The position numbers and the translations under genes were made by a program. From Lichenostomus cassidix (Eukaryota; Chordata; Aves; Passeriformes; Meliphagidae), in contig CM039210.1 of NCBI GenBank assembly GCA_008360975.2, forward strand, positions 13,332,293 to 13,396,292: 64,000 nucleotides of DNA. Reading direction: 5' to 3'. The notes beneath the pieces are model-generated. The model had not been told where the DNA came from. It was given only the letters and a program-made list of their open reading frames with translations, and did no database searches. Below, one piece after another: positions 32,062-42,972 of the stretch. Each line of letters starts with the position of its first letter. The stretch's first letter is position 1.

Positions 32062-33684
32062 GCTAGTGTGGCGTGGGTGTCGCTGTTGCAGTTGTCACAC
32101 CAGACTGGACCCTTACATTGCTTTCTTGTGTGCCCCTCAAGCCCACAACGATAGCACTTCATAACTTTCCCTGATTTTGTTCCACCTGCAGACAAGCTAA
32201 GGGGTCGCAGCGGCCCTAAAGCAGCAAAGACTTGAGATTGCACTTGGGCTAGCTTCTCTCTTAGCTTATCTCCTAGCTTATCTCCCATAGCCGTCACTAA
32301 TTCTGCTACAAACGCCTGGGTACCTACTGGCACGCGACTCATGCGTTCTAACATCATCTCTAGGGTAGCATCCATAGGCAGTGTAATAAGAATGCTTTTT
32401 GTTTGCTGGTTGCAATTTTCTAACACACACTGATGCAATAATGCTCCTGACATCCATGGTGCTACCCCAGCAGCTATCATTGCAGCTGAAACTTTGTCAA
32501 CAAAGCTAGCAAAAGACTCATCTTTTCCTTGTTTAATAGACATATAGGATGGTGTGGGGGGGGGCGGTATGCACTCTGAATATGGCATCTCGTGCAGTCC
32601 GCATAGATTCTAACAAAATGTCTGGCCCTGTTTGCAATTGCTTGACAATTGTAGACCACTGCCCCTGGCCCATTAACTGTTCTGGAATGACCCCTCGCAG
32701 GGGGTCATTTTTCCCCCGTGGCTGATTTGCTGACTCTTGGCACAGCTCTCGCCAGTGAGCTTGCCACAACAACTGTTGTGATTGGGTCATAATCATTTTA
32801 ATAATAGTTTTGATGTCTTCTGGACACAGTATATAATTTCCCCAAATATAATTCAACATCATTCTTGTGGGCTCACCATGCAGACCCGATTCACTAGTTG
32901 TGCTACGCAGCTGGGTGAGCAGCTTCCAATCGGTAGTGACATGGGTCGCTTGCTGCCCACCCCCTTGCAGTGGTTCAAAAAATACAGGAAATGCTTGCTC
33001 AGTTCGACTTAGTGGTCTTACTGTTTCTGCAATTTCCATATCACCTTCCTGTACAGCTTTTTCTGCAATGTTTTTCCAATTAAATCTCCGCTTGCTACTT
33101 AATCGGCTATCACTCTGAGGAGCTTGCCTGAGGGGAACATAATCCTCATCAGGCGGGGGAGGTGCACTGGGCCATTCTTCAGAACCCAATGTACCGACAG
33201 GGTTTAATTCAGACATTATACCGTGCTTTGCTAACGACCCCTGAACTCCTAGCACTTTACACTTTCCCACCGGGGACAAGCTGGGTGGATCTGCGCCCAT
33301 GCCAAGCATGCCCGGAGTGGGATGCTCACTCTCTCCAACCCTTTTTCCCGAGCCGGAGTGCTCCCCCCCGACATCTGCTCCCAGTTTCTCAGTGGCTATG
33401 GCAGCTATTTTCTTTTCGGCTTTAAACCACTGTAAGCAATTAATCACTTCTTTCCACGGCCTCCCTAATTTATTGCATGTCTTATCACCGTCTAGCAATC
33501 CATCAAACAAAGTATCACCAAACTTTCGCCATTTGACCTCCTCAAATACTGAATCAGGGTCAGCAAAAAACCCTCTGGCTTTCCCTGCAGCAACTAAAGC
33601 AGCTAATTGCCTTAAAGCATCTTTGCTTACTCCGCGCTTTTCTAAAAAGCGTAACAATAAATCTTGGGCTACCTCTGTCTCCAT
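31839..33684 (-). pseudogene. gag: ERVK-D gag, one frameshift in a G run
   Basis: MA starts at 33684 (METEVAQD...) with a betaretrovirus-like MA fold region. CA follows from about 33010. A frameshift at a nine-G run (32556-32564, plus strand) separates the 5' frame (33684-32533) from the 3' frame (32588-31839). The 3' part has a major homology region (KQGKDESFASFVDKV) and NC with two knuckles, CYRCGLEGHTRKQC and [14 protein letters not shown]. The second lacks the exact spacing of the first. MA lacks an N-terminal Gly. Confidence 0.9.
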
Positions 33685-33953
33685 TTTGGTCCAGCTGGGT
33701 TTAAAGTATCGTGGTCGCCGCCGTCAGAGCGCACTGCCGGGGCATCTCTGTATATTCCGCGGTCGCCAATGTCAATGCAGCTAGCCGAAATGTACCCCCC
33801 ACGGGAGGCGGGTCTTGATCGGCCCGAGCCTTCGGATCACCCCCCCTAGCAGGGGCGATGATCTTAGCCCACCGGCGCTGCTTCGGTGCCTCTCCGTTCT
33901 CGCCGCTTTCTGGAACAGGGTGCTAAACTCTGCTGCCAGCGACCGTGGTCGTC
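33685..33953 (-). other. ERVK-D untranslated leader
   Basis: Between gag and the primer-binding site on minus. No frame is convincing. Packaging and splice-donor signals would be expected here, but none can be proved by eye. The leader's start was cut by element F. Confidence 0.5.
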
Positions 33954-36306
33954 GGGGTCTGTTGTAACGTGTGTCCTTCCTGTCCCTGACCCCGCCCCCC
34001 TGACCCCTTCTGACTGGATGTGAGTCAGGACCGCCCCCCATCCCTAGAGATAAAAACCCCAGCAACATCCGGAACGGGTCTCTTTGGTTCTGGGCTCATA
34101 TGGAGCCTGCACCCTCCCTCGCCTTCCCTTCCCCCTCCCCAGTCTCCCCACTCCTCCCCTGTTTTCCTCAATAAAAACACCATGGAGACCAGGAACCAAA
34201 CAGCTGCCTTTCTAAACCTGCAACGCTTCTACAAGGACCGCGTCTGACCAGCCCCACAGCTCGTGGCCATGGAATGACCATCCTGCGTGTTCCGGTTCTG
34301 GGGCAGCCCTCCCCCGCAGCAGGGGAGAGCTGCCTTCAGGTTTTGCACTGCTGCAATTGGTGGAGAATGCGGGCAGCGGTAAGAACTTGCCTAGACACGC
34401 CGGGGAGCAGCGGAGCCCGCGGGAGCTGGGGGGCGGCGGGAGCCGGCGGCGCTCGGGGAACGGCGGGGCCGGCGGCGCGCCGCGCCGGGCCGGCCCGAAA
34501 GGCGGGCCGGGCGGCGGCGCGGCCGCGCTGGGCCGGGCGCAGGGGGGGGGCGGGCTGGGCGGGCCGAGCTGGCCGCCGGCCCGCGGGGCCCACGCCTCCC
34601 CGCCGGCCCGCGCGGGGCTGCGGCGGAGCGGCGAACGCACGGCGGGGAGCCGCCGACGCGGCGGGACGCTGCCTGCGCTGCAGACGGAGACCACCCTGGC
34701 CGCGTGGCCCGCACATGGGCGCCGCCATCTTGTGAGCCGCCATTTTGTGTCGCGGGCGCCCCTCCCCCGGCGAGACCAACTCTGCACAGCCAAACACCAT
34801 CTCTGCTGTGCAGCACACGCGTTGGCCGCGAGCTGTGAGACTCTTTAAAGACACAGGCGAGTCCCAAGAAGAGGACCCTGAAGGGACTTGTAGAAAGCTT
34901 GTGAAGTCTGTATTGAGTTGCTGAGGATAAAACAGTGACGAAGAGGACTGCAAGGGACCGGAAAGCGGTGACCAGTCTTGTCAGTCGGCAAAAGTCTATC
35001 AAGAGTAAGAGAGACTCTAGTGGTGAGCCGATAGCGCCTACAGTGCCTATTCAGGGAAATTTTCCGACCCTGGACCTCTGCTAAAGGTGTAGTTTGCAGC
35101 AGAGGAGGAGTGAATGTTTGTATGAATGTGATTTGGAGGCACCCCCCAGGGGAGGGGGTGGGAAACGTGTGAATGGCTGAAGGCACCCCCCAGGGGAGGG
35201 GGTGCAGAGGTGTGAATGGTTGAGTCATAGAACACGGCAGGGTGTAGGGCTCTGTTTTAAAACCCAGCTCATTCTTTTTTATTTTAACCTTAGACAGATT
35301 AACAAGTGTTGCATTTTGAGAATTGAGCTAGAGAGGACTTCCGGAAAAGGCCCTCTCTGCCCAATCCTCAAAAAAGAAAGGTATTTTCTTTAGTTAAAAC
35401 CCTTTTTCGAGTTACAGTATGTTTTGTTTACCCCTATTATTACCTTTCCTCCTTCCCATGTCCCTTCTTCCCTCCCATTCTGATAAGGAGGTAACTAACA
35501 AGGCTGCATCCCGTCAAAAAAGACGCTGAGTTGCTACTGATTCTCTCAGGCGCCTTGCCAGTTCCCCCTTTGTACCATCACCCTTAAAAAATCACTCCTC
35601 ACCCCCTTTTTTCCTACCCTCTTCTTCCCCAAATAGCCCCTCTACCATGCTTTCTAAAAATTTGCTTTTCCCAAAATCCCTGTGTCTTTCTGGCTGTGTG
35701 TAAGCTCTGCCCCTCTCCCTGCACGTCCAAGCTGGGGGGGGCACTGCAGACAGCACAGCCCCGTCGTGCAGCAGAGCAGCAAGATACACCTGATCTCAGC
35801 CAACCAGCTTCAACTCCAGCCCTACTGAAGAAATTTCTACCAGCTCCAAAAGACTCTGAACTAGAAAATTTTTTTTTCCTTTTGTATAAGAGAAAAAGTG
35901 GATTTGTTGTAACGTGTGTCCTTCCTGTCCCTGACCCCGCCCCCCTGACCCCTTCTGACTGGATGTGAGTCAGGACCGCCCCCCATCCCTAGAGATAAAA
36001 ACCCCAGCCACATCCGGAACGGGTCTCTTTGGTTCTGGGCTCATATGGAACCTGTACCCTCCCTCGCCTTCCCTTCCCCCTCCCCAGTCTCCCCACTCCT
36101 CCCCTGTTTTCCTCAATAAAAACACCATGGAGACCAGGAACCAAACAGCTGCCTTTCTAAATCTGCAACGCTTCTACAAGGACCGCGTCTGACCAGCCCC
36201 ACAGCTCGTGGCCATGGAATGACCATCCTGCGTGTTCCGGTTCTAGGGCAGCCCTCCCCCGCAGCAGGGGGGGGCTGCCCTCAGGTTTTGCACTGCTGCA
36301 GGGGTC
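33954..36306 (+). mobile_element. Element F: non-autonomous LTR retrotransposon
   Basis: LTRs 33960-34355 and 35905-36300 (396 bp each, TGTTGTAACG...GCACTGCTGCA), perfect 6-bp duplication GGGGTC (33954-33959 and 36301-36306). Only 1549 bp lie between, with no gag or pol. LTRs differ at about seven positions. A CAATAAAAAC polyA signal lies in each LTR. It is inserted in the ERVK-D primer-binding site, whose pieces remain on either side. Confidence 0.93.
34357..35904 (+). other. Internal region of element F
   Basis: It starts with a possible primer site TGGTGGAGAATGCGGGC (34358-34374) whose tRNA I cannot name. 34400-34740 is extremely GC-rich and gives long overlapping open frames in all phases, which I take as composition artefact. 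Two copies of GGCACCCCCCAGGGGAGGGGGTG lie at about 35137-35160 and 35181-35204. A 36-codon frame at 35419-35529 has a hydrophobic start and ends in basic residues. A purine tract precedes the 3' LTR (35887-35904). Confidence 0.6.
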
Positions 36307-36312
36307 ACCATT
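36307..36312 (-). promoter_or_regulatory. Primer-binding site of ERVK-D (split; rest at 33948-33959)
   Basis: Joining the flanks of element F on minus gives TGGTGACCCCGACG immediately after the 5' LTR. This matches the first 14 bases of the tRNA-Trp site characteristic of alpharetroviruses. The GACCCC within it is the duplicated target of element F. Confidence 0.8.
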
Positions 36313-36574
36313 TGAGGAACGGCGAGAGAGAACTCACACACGACTTAATATAAGTCATAAAGCAAGCTCCATTTATTTTAACGCGTGTGCTCTTTATATA
36401 CTGTTACAGTGCTTATATTTATTAATCACTAATCTACTCGTTAATTGCAGCAGTTACAGCTTACATTTCTTTTACATTCCATTCTCACATCTACAGGGTT
36501 TTCCTCCTCATTCCTTGTTAATCACAAGTTTCTTCCTGTACATTCTTTATGCAGATGTGTCTTTTGACATTTTC

Positions 36575-37085
36575 TGTCCTAGGTTGCAATATTGATGTAG
36601 TTAAGTATTCTATTACCACCAGCTGTGGGCCATTAGCTGCTATCACCCACTCCGGATGACAGGCAATGGGCCATCCGTTAGCTATTATCACTTGCTAATG
36701 ACCCACCCGGCATGACAGGCAATGGGCCATCAGGGACCCACCGTGTGACTCATGGACTTATCTCATCCCATTGTGGGATGCTCTGCCCAGGAGGGAGGAA
36801 CCAGGTGTTCCCACCTGGATATAACCTGGCCTTGGAACTGCCTGAGCTAGCCCTGTCTACTGGGTTCCCAGAGGACGAGAGCTACTACTGGATCTTCAGC
36901 TGGAGACTAGACCTTCACAGGATCACCGCTTCAACTGGACTACTTCAGTTGGACTGCTACTACCACCCTAACAGGGTGTTAGGTTGTATCTGACTTTGTC
37001 AGTACTTTTCCTTGTATTATTTCACTTATTTTTAATTTCAATCTTGACTTGTGATCTCCCACTGGTTTGTTTTCAAACCAACACA
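36575..37085 (+). repeat. 5' LTR of ERVL-5 (LTR-E long form)
   Basis: TGTCCTAGGTTG...AACCAACACA. U3 carries a tandem duplication of a unit ending GGCAATGGGCCATC (36600-36730) that ERVL-4 has only once, explaining 511 versus 469 bp. Confidence 0.95.
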
Positions 37086-37091
37086 TATTTT

Positions 37092-37109
37092 GGTGCCCAA
37101 CGTGGGGCA
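37092..37109 (+). promoter_or_regulatory. Primer-binding site of ERVL-5
   Basis: TGGTGCCCAACGTGGGGC, one base from the tRNA-Lys(1,2)-type site of spuma-like retroviruses, after a TATTTT spacer. Confidence 0.8.
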
Positions 37110-37140
37110 CGACCTGGGGAAACTCAGAAATCCTATCACC

Positions 37141-39103
37141 ATGATGTTCAGCTTATCTATATGGGTACTGTATCTCACTCTCTATATTTTTCCTCAAATG
37201 GGATACTATCTGCCCGTCATATTGCTCCTGTTGCGAACAGGGAATGGCATGAGAATTGCTCTATTGGTTTATTATGCCTATGGCATAATTACCTGTGAGG
37301 CGATGAACACCATTCGTTATATATACTCGACTTTGTCTGCCTGGCCTAACCTGAGCTGCTACATCTGGGACCTGCTCAGCAATCGCACCCACCCTCTGGG
37401 GCTAGGAAGAGAGAGCGGTTTCTTCCAGCATTTCAGGTCAGGCACAGCCGTTTTTGAGGATATTGAGTTCTCTCTGGATGCTAGGGATGGCATAATCTTT
37501 TTGTTAGTTCTGTTTTCCTTTTTCTCTGCGACCAGCACCGTGTACCTCATGCTGAAGATCAGAACAATATTTTGTCTTCTTGAGGGGGAGAAACAAAGCA
37601 AATCAGAACAGCTAAAGCCCGTAGCAGTTGCCCCCGTCCAGAAAAAGAAATCCAAGAGCAAATCAGTCCGCATAGTGACTGATGAGGATGCGGCAGGACC
37701 ATCTCACCAAGCAGAAGTGACAGAGCCGGAGATCATCACTCGCTCTCTATCCCTGGGGGAGCTGCGTGACCTACGGAGGGAATTCACCCGGCAGGCGAAC
37801 GAGTCCATCTTAACCTGGCTGCTCCGTATCTGGGATGCCGCCGCTAATGACACCATTCTGGACGGAAGTGAGGCCAGGCAACTGGGATCCCTGTCCCAGG
37901 ATGTGGTTATTGACCAGGGGATTGGGAAAACCCAGGAAACTCTCAGCCTCTGGCGGCGATTGCTGGCGAGTGTACGGGACAGATATCTCTGCAAAGAAGA
38001 CCTCCAGATGCACCAAAGAAAATGGAACACAATAGAACAAGGTATCCGATGCCTGAGGGAATTGGCCGTGCTAGAGATCATTTTCTCGGACAACGAGAGA
38101 TTCCCCAAGAACCCAGATAATGTCCAGTGCACTTCACAAATGTGGCTAAGATTCGCACGGCTCGGACCAGAGATATACTCTCGTTACCTGGAAACACTGC
38201 AGTGGAGGGAAGGCGAAGACAAGGTGGGCGTGTTAACACACAAACTGAGAATTTATGAGGACACTGTCACCGCCCCACTACACACTCAGGTCTCATCAGT
38301 GGAAACAAACCTGGCCGAGCAAGTCCGGAGCTTGATTGAAGAGAGCCTCCAGAAACTAAGGAAAGAGTTCAAGGAAGGATTTTTCCATGTCACACCGAAA
38401 CCAACCTGAGTCTCTGCCATCAGGAGCAGACATCCCCCAGCCAGGGAAAGAAGACAAACTCTAACGAGATGCAGCGCGAGGGAAACTCACAGGCAGTCTC
38501 AATATGAGATATAAAGTAAGCTCCATTTATTTCACCAAACGAGAGACTTATATACTGTTACAGAAGTTTCTAATTATAGATACATACACACACCTGCAGC
38601 TGTTCTCACACACCCAGGGATCCTCCTGCTAACTCCCTTATTCTTTTCTCATAACACTCCTGACTCCTAATCTTTCTCATGGCATTCTTCCCATAGCTCA
38701 GAAACACAGCTGTGGTTCTCAGGCGTCAGCTCTTCAAAACAACTTTCACTGAGGCCTGGCTATGCTGAGGCTCCGTTCAGGCCTGTTTGGTTAGCATAAG
38801 TTTTGCTGGAAAACTACATTTTCCAACAAAACTCCACGACGTGACCTCTGGTTTTTCCTTCAAGAGCATGGGGAAGACATGAGGAAGTGGGATAGGAAAC
38901 CCACTTCCTCCTTAGCAGCCCGGGTACGTGAATTGAAAACAGAAACATCCACTTCAGGAGGCTCATCTAGGTACAACACTGCCCCAGTCTCTTGTGGACA
39001 GAACCCCCGACAGAATGGAAAGGATAATATGACTGATCCTCTTGAAGGAACCTCAGGAACACATTTACGGGAGAGGAGCACCACGCGTCAAAAACAGGAT
39101 TAG
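37141..39103 (+). pseudogene. gag: ERVL-5 gag, broken
   Basis: Starts at the double Met 37141. It has the same plan as ERVL-4 Gag: hydrophobic spans, NRT sequon, a fourth span (about 37490-37555), a shorter linker (some 40 residues missing relative to ERVL-4), then the capsid. TGA at 38407-38409 replaces an Arg codon of ERVL-4. LTR-G splits the tail at 38462-38828. The tail (38829-39103) ends in the UAG that precedes pol. Confidence 0.88.
38462..38828 (-). repeat. Solo LTR-G (in ERVL-5 gag)
   Basis: 367 bp, perfect 6-bp duplication AAACTC (38456-38461 and 38829-38834). Body similarity to the ERVK-D LTR (CAAGCTCCATTTATTT, TTATATACTGTTACAG) marks it as a related class II family. The left end reads TA instead of TG on plus. 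This is the fifth nesting level. Confidence 0.92.
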
Positions 39104-39132
39104 AGTGAGCCCTGCCTCTAGCCAGGTAGAGG
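39101..39132 (+). promoter_or_regulatory. Gag UAG stop and hairpin, ERVL-5
   Basis: UAG at 39101-39103, then 11 nt (one more than ERVL-4), then CCTCTA-GCCAGG-TAGAGG at 39115-39132. The extra base puts pol out of frame with gag in this copy. Confidence 0.65.
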
Positions 39133-42100
39133 AAAGGGATAATCGGATCTATTGGACTGTGTGGATCCGATGGCCTGGCACGTCTGACCCACAAAGATAC
39201 ACGGCTTTGGTTGATACCGGCGCTCAGTGCACCCTGATGCCATCCAGGTATGTGGGGACCGAATCCATTTCTATTTCTGGGGTGACAGGAGGATCCCAGC
39301 AGCTGACTGTACTGGAAGCTGAAGTGAGTTTAACTGGGAACGAGTGGCAGAAACACCCCATTGTGACTGGTCCAGACGCCCCATGCATCCTCAGCATAGA
39401 TTATCTCAGGAGTGGATATTTCAAGGACCCGAAGGGACATCGCTGGGCTTTTGGGATAGCAGCCGTAGAGACAGAAGACATAAGACAACTGAATACCCTG
39501 CCTGGTCTCTCAGACAACCCATCTGCTGTGGGACTACTGAGAATTGAAGAACAGCGGGTACCAATTGCTACAGCTAGAGTGCACCGCCGGCAATACCGCA
39601 CTGACAGAGACTCTGTGGCCCCCATCCATAAGATGATTCGGGAACTGGAGAGCCAAGGGGTGGTCAGCAAGGCTCACTCACCCTTTAACAGCCCTATATG
39701 GCCGGTGCGTAAGTCCAGTGAAGAATGGAGACTGACGGTGGATTACCGTGGCCTGAATGAAGTCACACCACCACTGAGTGCTGCTGTACCCGACATGTTG
39801 GAACTTCAGTATGAGCTGGAATCCAAGGCAGCAAAGTGGTATGCGACCATTGACATTGCCAACGCCTTTTTCTCCATTCCTCTGGCAGCAGAGTGCAGGC
39901 CTCAGTTTGCTTTCACCGGGAGAGGTGTGCAGTACACATGGAACCGACTGCCCCAGGGGTGGAAGCACAGTCCCACCATCTGCCATGGACTGATCCAGGC
40001 TGCTCTGGAAAAGGGTGAGGCTCCAGAACATCTGCAGTATATTGATGACATCATTGTGTGGGGGGACACAGCAACGGAAGTATTTGGGAAAGGAGAGAAA
40101 ATCATCAGAATTCTCCTGGAAGCCGGTTTTGCCATCAAGAAGAGTAAAGTCAAGGGACCTGCCCGAGAGATCCAGTTCCTGGGAGTAAAGTGGCAAGACA
40201 GACGGCATCAGATTCCTTCTGAGGTCATCAATAAGATCATCGCGATGTCTCCACCAACCAACAAGAAGGAGACGCAAGCTTTCCTAGGCGCCATAGGCTT
40301 TTGGAGAATGCACATCCCTGAGTACAGCCAGATCGTGAGTCCTCTCTACCTCGTAACCCGCAAGAAGAACGATTTCCACTGGGGCCCTGAACAGCAGCAA
40401 GCCTTCACCCAGATCAAACAGGAGATCGCTCATGCGGTAGCCCTTGGCCCAGTCAGGACAGGACCAGAGGTAAAGAATGTGCTTTACTCTGCAGCCGGGA
40501 GCCATGGTCTGTCCTGGAGCCTTTGGCAGATGGTGCCTGGCGAGACCCGAGGTCGACCACTGGGATTCTGGAGTCGAAGTTACAGAGGGTCTGAAGTCAA
40601 CTACACTCCCACCGAGAAAGAAATCTTGGCAGCTTACGAAGGAGTCCAAGCCGCCTCAGAGGTGATCGGCACAGAAACACAACTTCTCCTTGCACCCCGA
40701 CTGCCAGTGCTGGGGTGGATGTTCAAGGGAAGGGTTGCCTCTACCCACCATGCCACTGATGCCACGTGGAGCAAATGGATTGCCCTCATCACACAGCGCG
40801 CCCGTATTGGAAACCCAAATCGCCCTGGGATTCTGGAAATTATAACAAACTGGCCTGAAGGTGAGACTTTTAAATTATCTTCAGAAGATGCAGAGAAGCA
40901 AGTAGCATGTGCCGAGGAAGCACCCCCGTATAATGAACTGCCAGAGAGTGAAAGACGCTATGCCCTCTTCACCGATGGGTCCTGCCGAATTGTAGGCGCA
41001 GATCGGAAATGGAAAGCTGCAGTATGGAGCCCCACACGACAAGCTGTACAGGCTACCGAGGGACAAGGTGGATCGAGTCAGGTCGCAGAGCTCAAAGCCA
41101 TCCAACTGGCTTTGGATATTGCCGAACGAGAGAAATGGCCAAGGCTCTATCTCTACACCGACTCCTGGATGGTAGCCAACGCGCTATGGGGATGGTTAGA
41201 TCGCTGGAGAAAGGCTAACTGGCAGCGCAGAGGAAAACCCATCTGGGCCGCTGAGATTTGGCAGGACATCGCCGCCCGGGCAGGAAAGCTGACTGTGAAA
41301 GTTCGACACGTGGATGCACATGTACCTAAGAGTCGGGCTAATGAAGAGCATCGTAACAACGAGCAGGTGGACCGAGCTGCCAAGGTGGAAGTGTCACAGG
41401 TGGATCTGGACTGGCAGCACAAAGGAGAACTATTTCTAGCTCGTTGGGCCCATGATGCCTCTGGTCATCAAGGGAGAGATGCGACATACAGGTGGGCTCG
41501 TGACCGAGGGGTGGACTTGACCATGGACAACATCTCACAGGTCATCCACAGCTGTGAGACTTGCGCTGCAATCAAACAGGCCAAGCGGGTGAAGCCTCTG
41601 TGGTATGGGGGACGATGGTCAAAGTACAGATATGGGGAAGTATGGCAAGTTGACTACATCACACTTCCCCAAACCCGCCAAGGAAAGCGCTACGTGTTGA
41701 CCATGGTGGAAGCAACCACAGGATGGTTAGAGACCTACCCTGTGCCTCATGCTACTGCCCGGAACACCATCTTGGGTCTGGAAAAGCAAGTCCTGTGGAG
41801 ACATGGTACCTCTGAGAGAATCGAGTCTTACAATGGAACCCATTTCAAGAATGGCCTCATAAGCACCTGGGCTAGAGAACATGGAATTGAATGGATATAC
41901 CACATCCCCTATCATGCACCAGCTGCCGGGAAAGTTGAACGGTGCAACGGACTACTGAAGACAACTTTGAAGGCACTTGGCGGGGGAACCTTAAAAAATT
42001 GGGAACTGAACTTAGCAAAGGCCACCTGGATGGTTAACACAAGGGGTTCTATCAATCGAGCCGGTCCTGCCGAGTCCGAACCTTTGCACACAGTGGATGG

Positions 42101-42323
42101 AGATAAAGTCCCTGTGGTACATGTAAGAGGTTTCTTAGGAAAGACTGTTTGGATTAGTCCCACCTCAGGGAAAGGCAAACCCATCCGTGGAGTGGTTTTT
42201 GCCCAAGGACCTGGTTATACTTGGTGGGTGATGCAGGCAGATGGGGAAACCTGTTGTGTCCCACAAGGAGACCTTATCTTAAGTGAGAACTGTGTAGATG
42301 GTAATAGAATAAGGGGTGGATAA
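39133..42323 (+). CDS. pol: ERVL-5 Pol polyprotein, open frame
   Basis: The open frame runs 39042-42323 (1093 residues from an upstream Met); homology to ERVL-4 Pol starts near 39113. Protease DTG intact (LVDTGAQ), RT YIDD, RNase H FTDGS/YTDSW/HVDAH. Integrase has WQVDY and the Glu of GKVER but Tyr at the second catalytic Asp (TAC, 41829-41831), as in ERVL-4. The stop TAA overlaps the polypurine tract and LTR start. It cannot be reached by readthrough because of the one-base insertion after the gag stop. Confidence 0.9.
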
Positions 42324-42834
42324 TGTCCTAGGTTGCAATATTGATGTAGTTAAGTATTCTATTACCACCAGCTGTGGGCCATTAGCTGCTATCACCCACT
42401 CCTGATGACAGGCAATGGGCCATCCGTTAGCTATTATCACTTGCTAATGACCCACCCCGCATGACAGGCAATGGGCCATCAGGGACCCACTGTGTGACTC
42501 ATGGACTTATCTCATCCCATTGTGGGATGCTCTGCCGAGGAGGGAGGAGCCAGGTGTTCCCACCTGGATATAACCTGGCCTTGGAACTGCCTGAGTTAGC
42601 CCTGTCTACTGGGTTCCCAGAGGACCAGAGCTACCACTGGATCTTCAGCTGGAGACTAGACCTTCACAGGATCACCGCTTCAACTGGACTACTTCAGTTG
42701 GACTGCTACTACCACCCTAACAGGGTGTTAGGTTGTATCTGACTTTGTCAGTGCTTTTCCTTGTATTATTTCACTTATTTTTAATTTCAATCTTGACTTG
42801 TGATCTCCTACTGGTTTGTTTTCAAACCAACACA
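42324..42834 (+). repeat. 3' LTR of ERVL-5
   Basis: 511 bp, ends CCAACACA beside the TTTTC duplication. About ten differences from the 5' copy by eye. Confidence 0.95.
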
Positions 42835-42972
42835 TTTTCTCACGAAGCGTTCTCAGGGAAGCAAACTACTGCAGCCTGTATATGGCCTGCCTGCTACTTA
42901 GCTTAACAATGGTCTTGCTCGCACAAACCTTCTAATAATTCACGGCCGTGATCTTGAAGCCATTGTGTAACA

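Larger units (their letters stand above)
36570..42839 (+). mobile_element. ERVL-5: plus-strand ERVL provirus
   Basis: LTRs 36575-37085 and 42324-42834 (511 bp each), 5-bp duplication TTTTC (36570-36574 and 42835-42839). Same family as ERVL-4 but older, with about ten LTR differences by eye. The pol frame is fully open; gag has a nonsense codon and a solo LTR-G. There is no env. Confidence 0.95.
36313..42972 (-). repeat. 5' LTR of ERVK-D, split by ERVL-5
   Basis: 36313-36574 plus 42840-42972, joined across the TTTTC duplication of ERVL-5, about 395 bp. It ends TGTAACA at 42972 beside the CTAGGT duplication. It pairs with 20710-21370. Confidence 0.93.

Noticed and set aside
34212..35002. Several overlapping long open frames on both strands
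   Set aside because: They lie in the GC-rich interior of element F, where stop codons are rare by composition; the translations are Pro/Ala/Arg/Gly-rich in every phase and match nothing else in the window.
35137..35204. Two GGCACCCCCCAGGGGAGGGGGTG units as a possible CRISPR or regulatory array
   Set aside because: Only two copies, in a vertebrate LTR element; no array structure.
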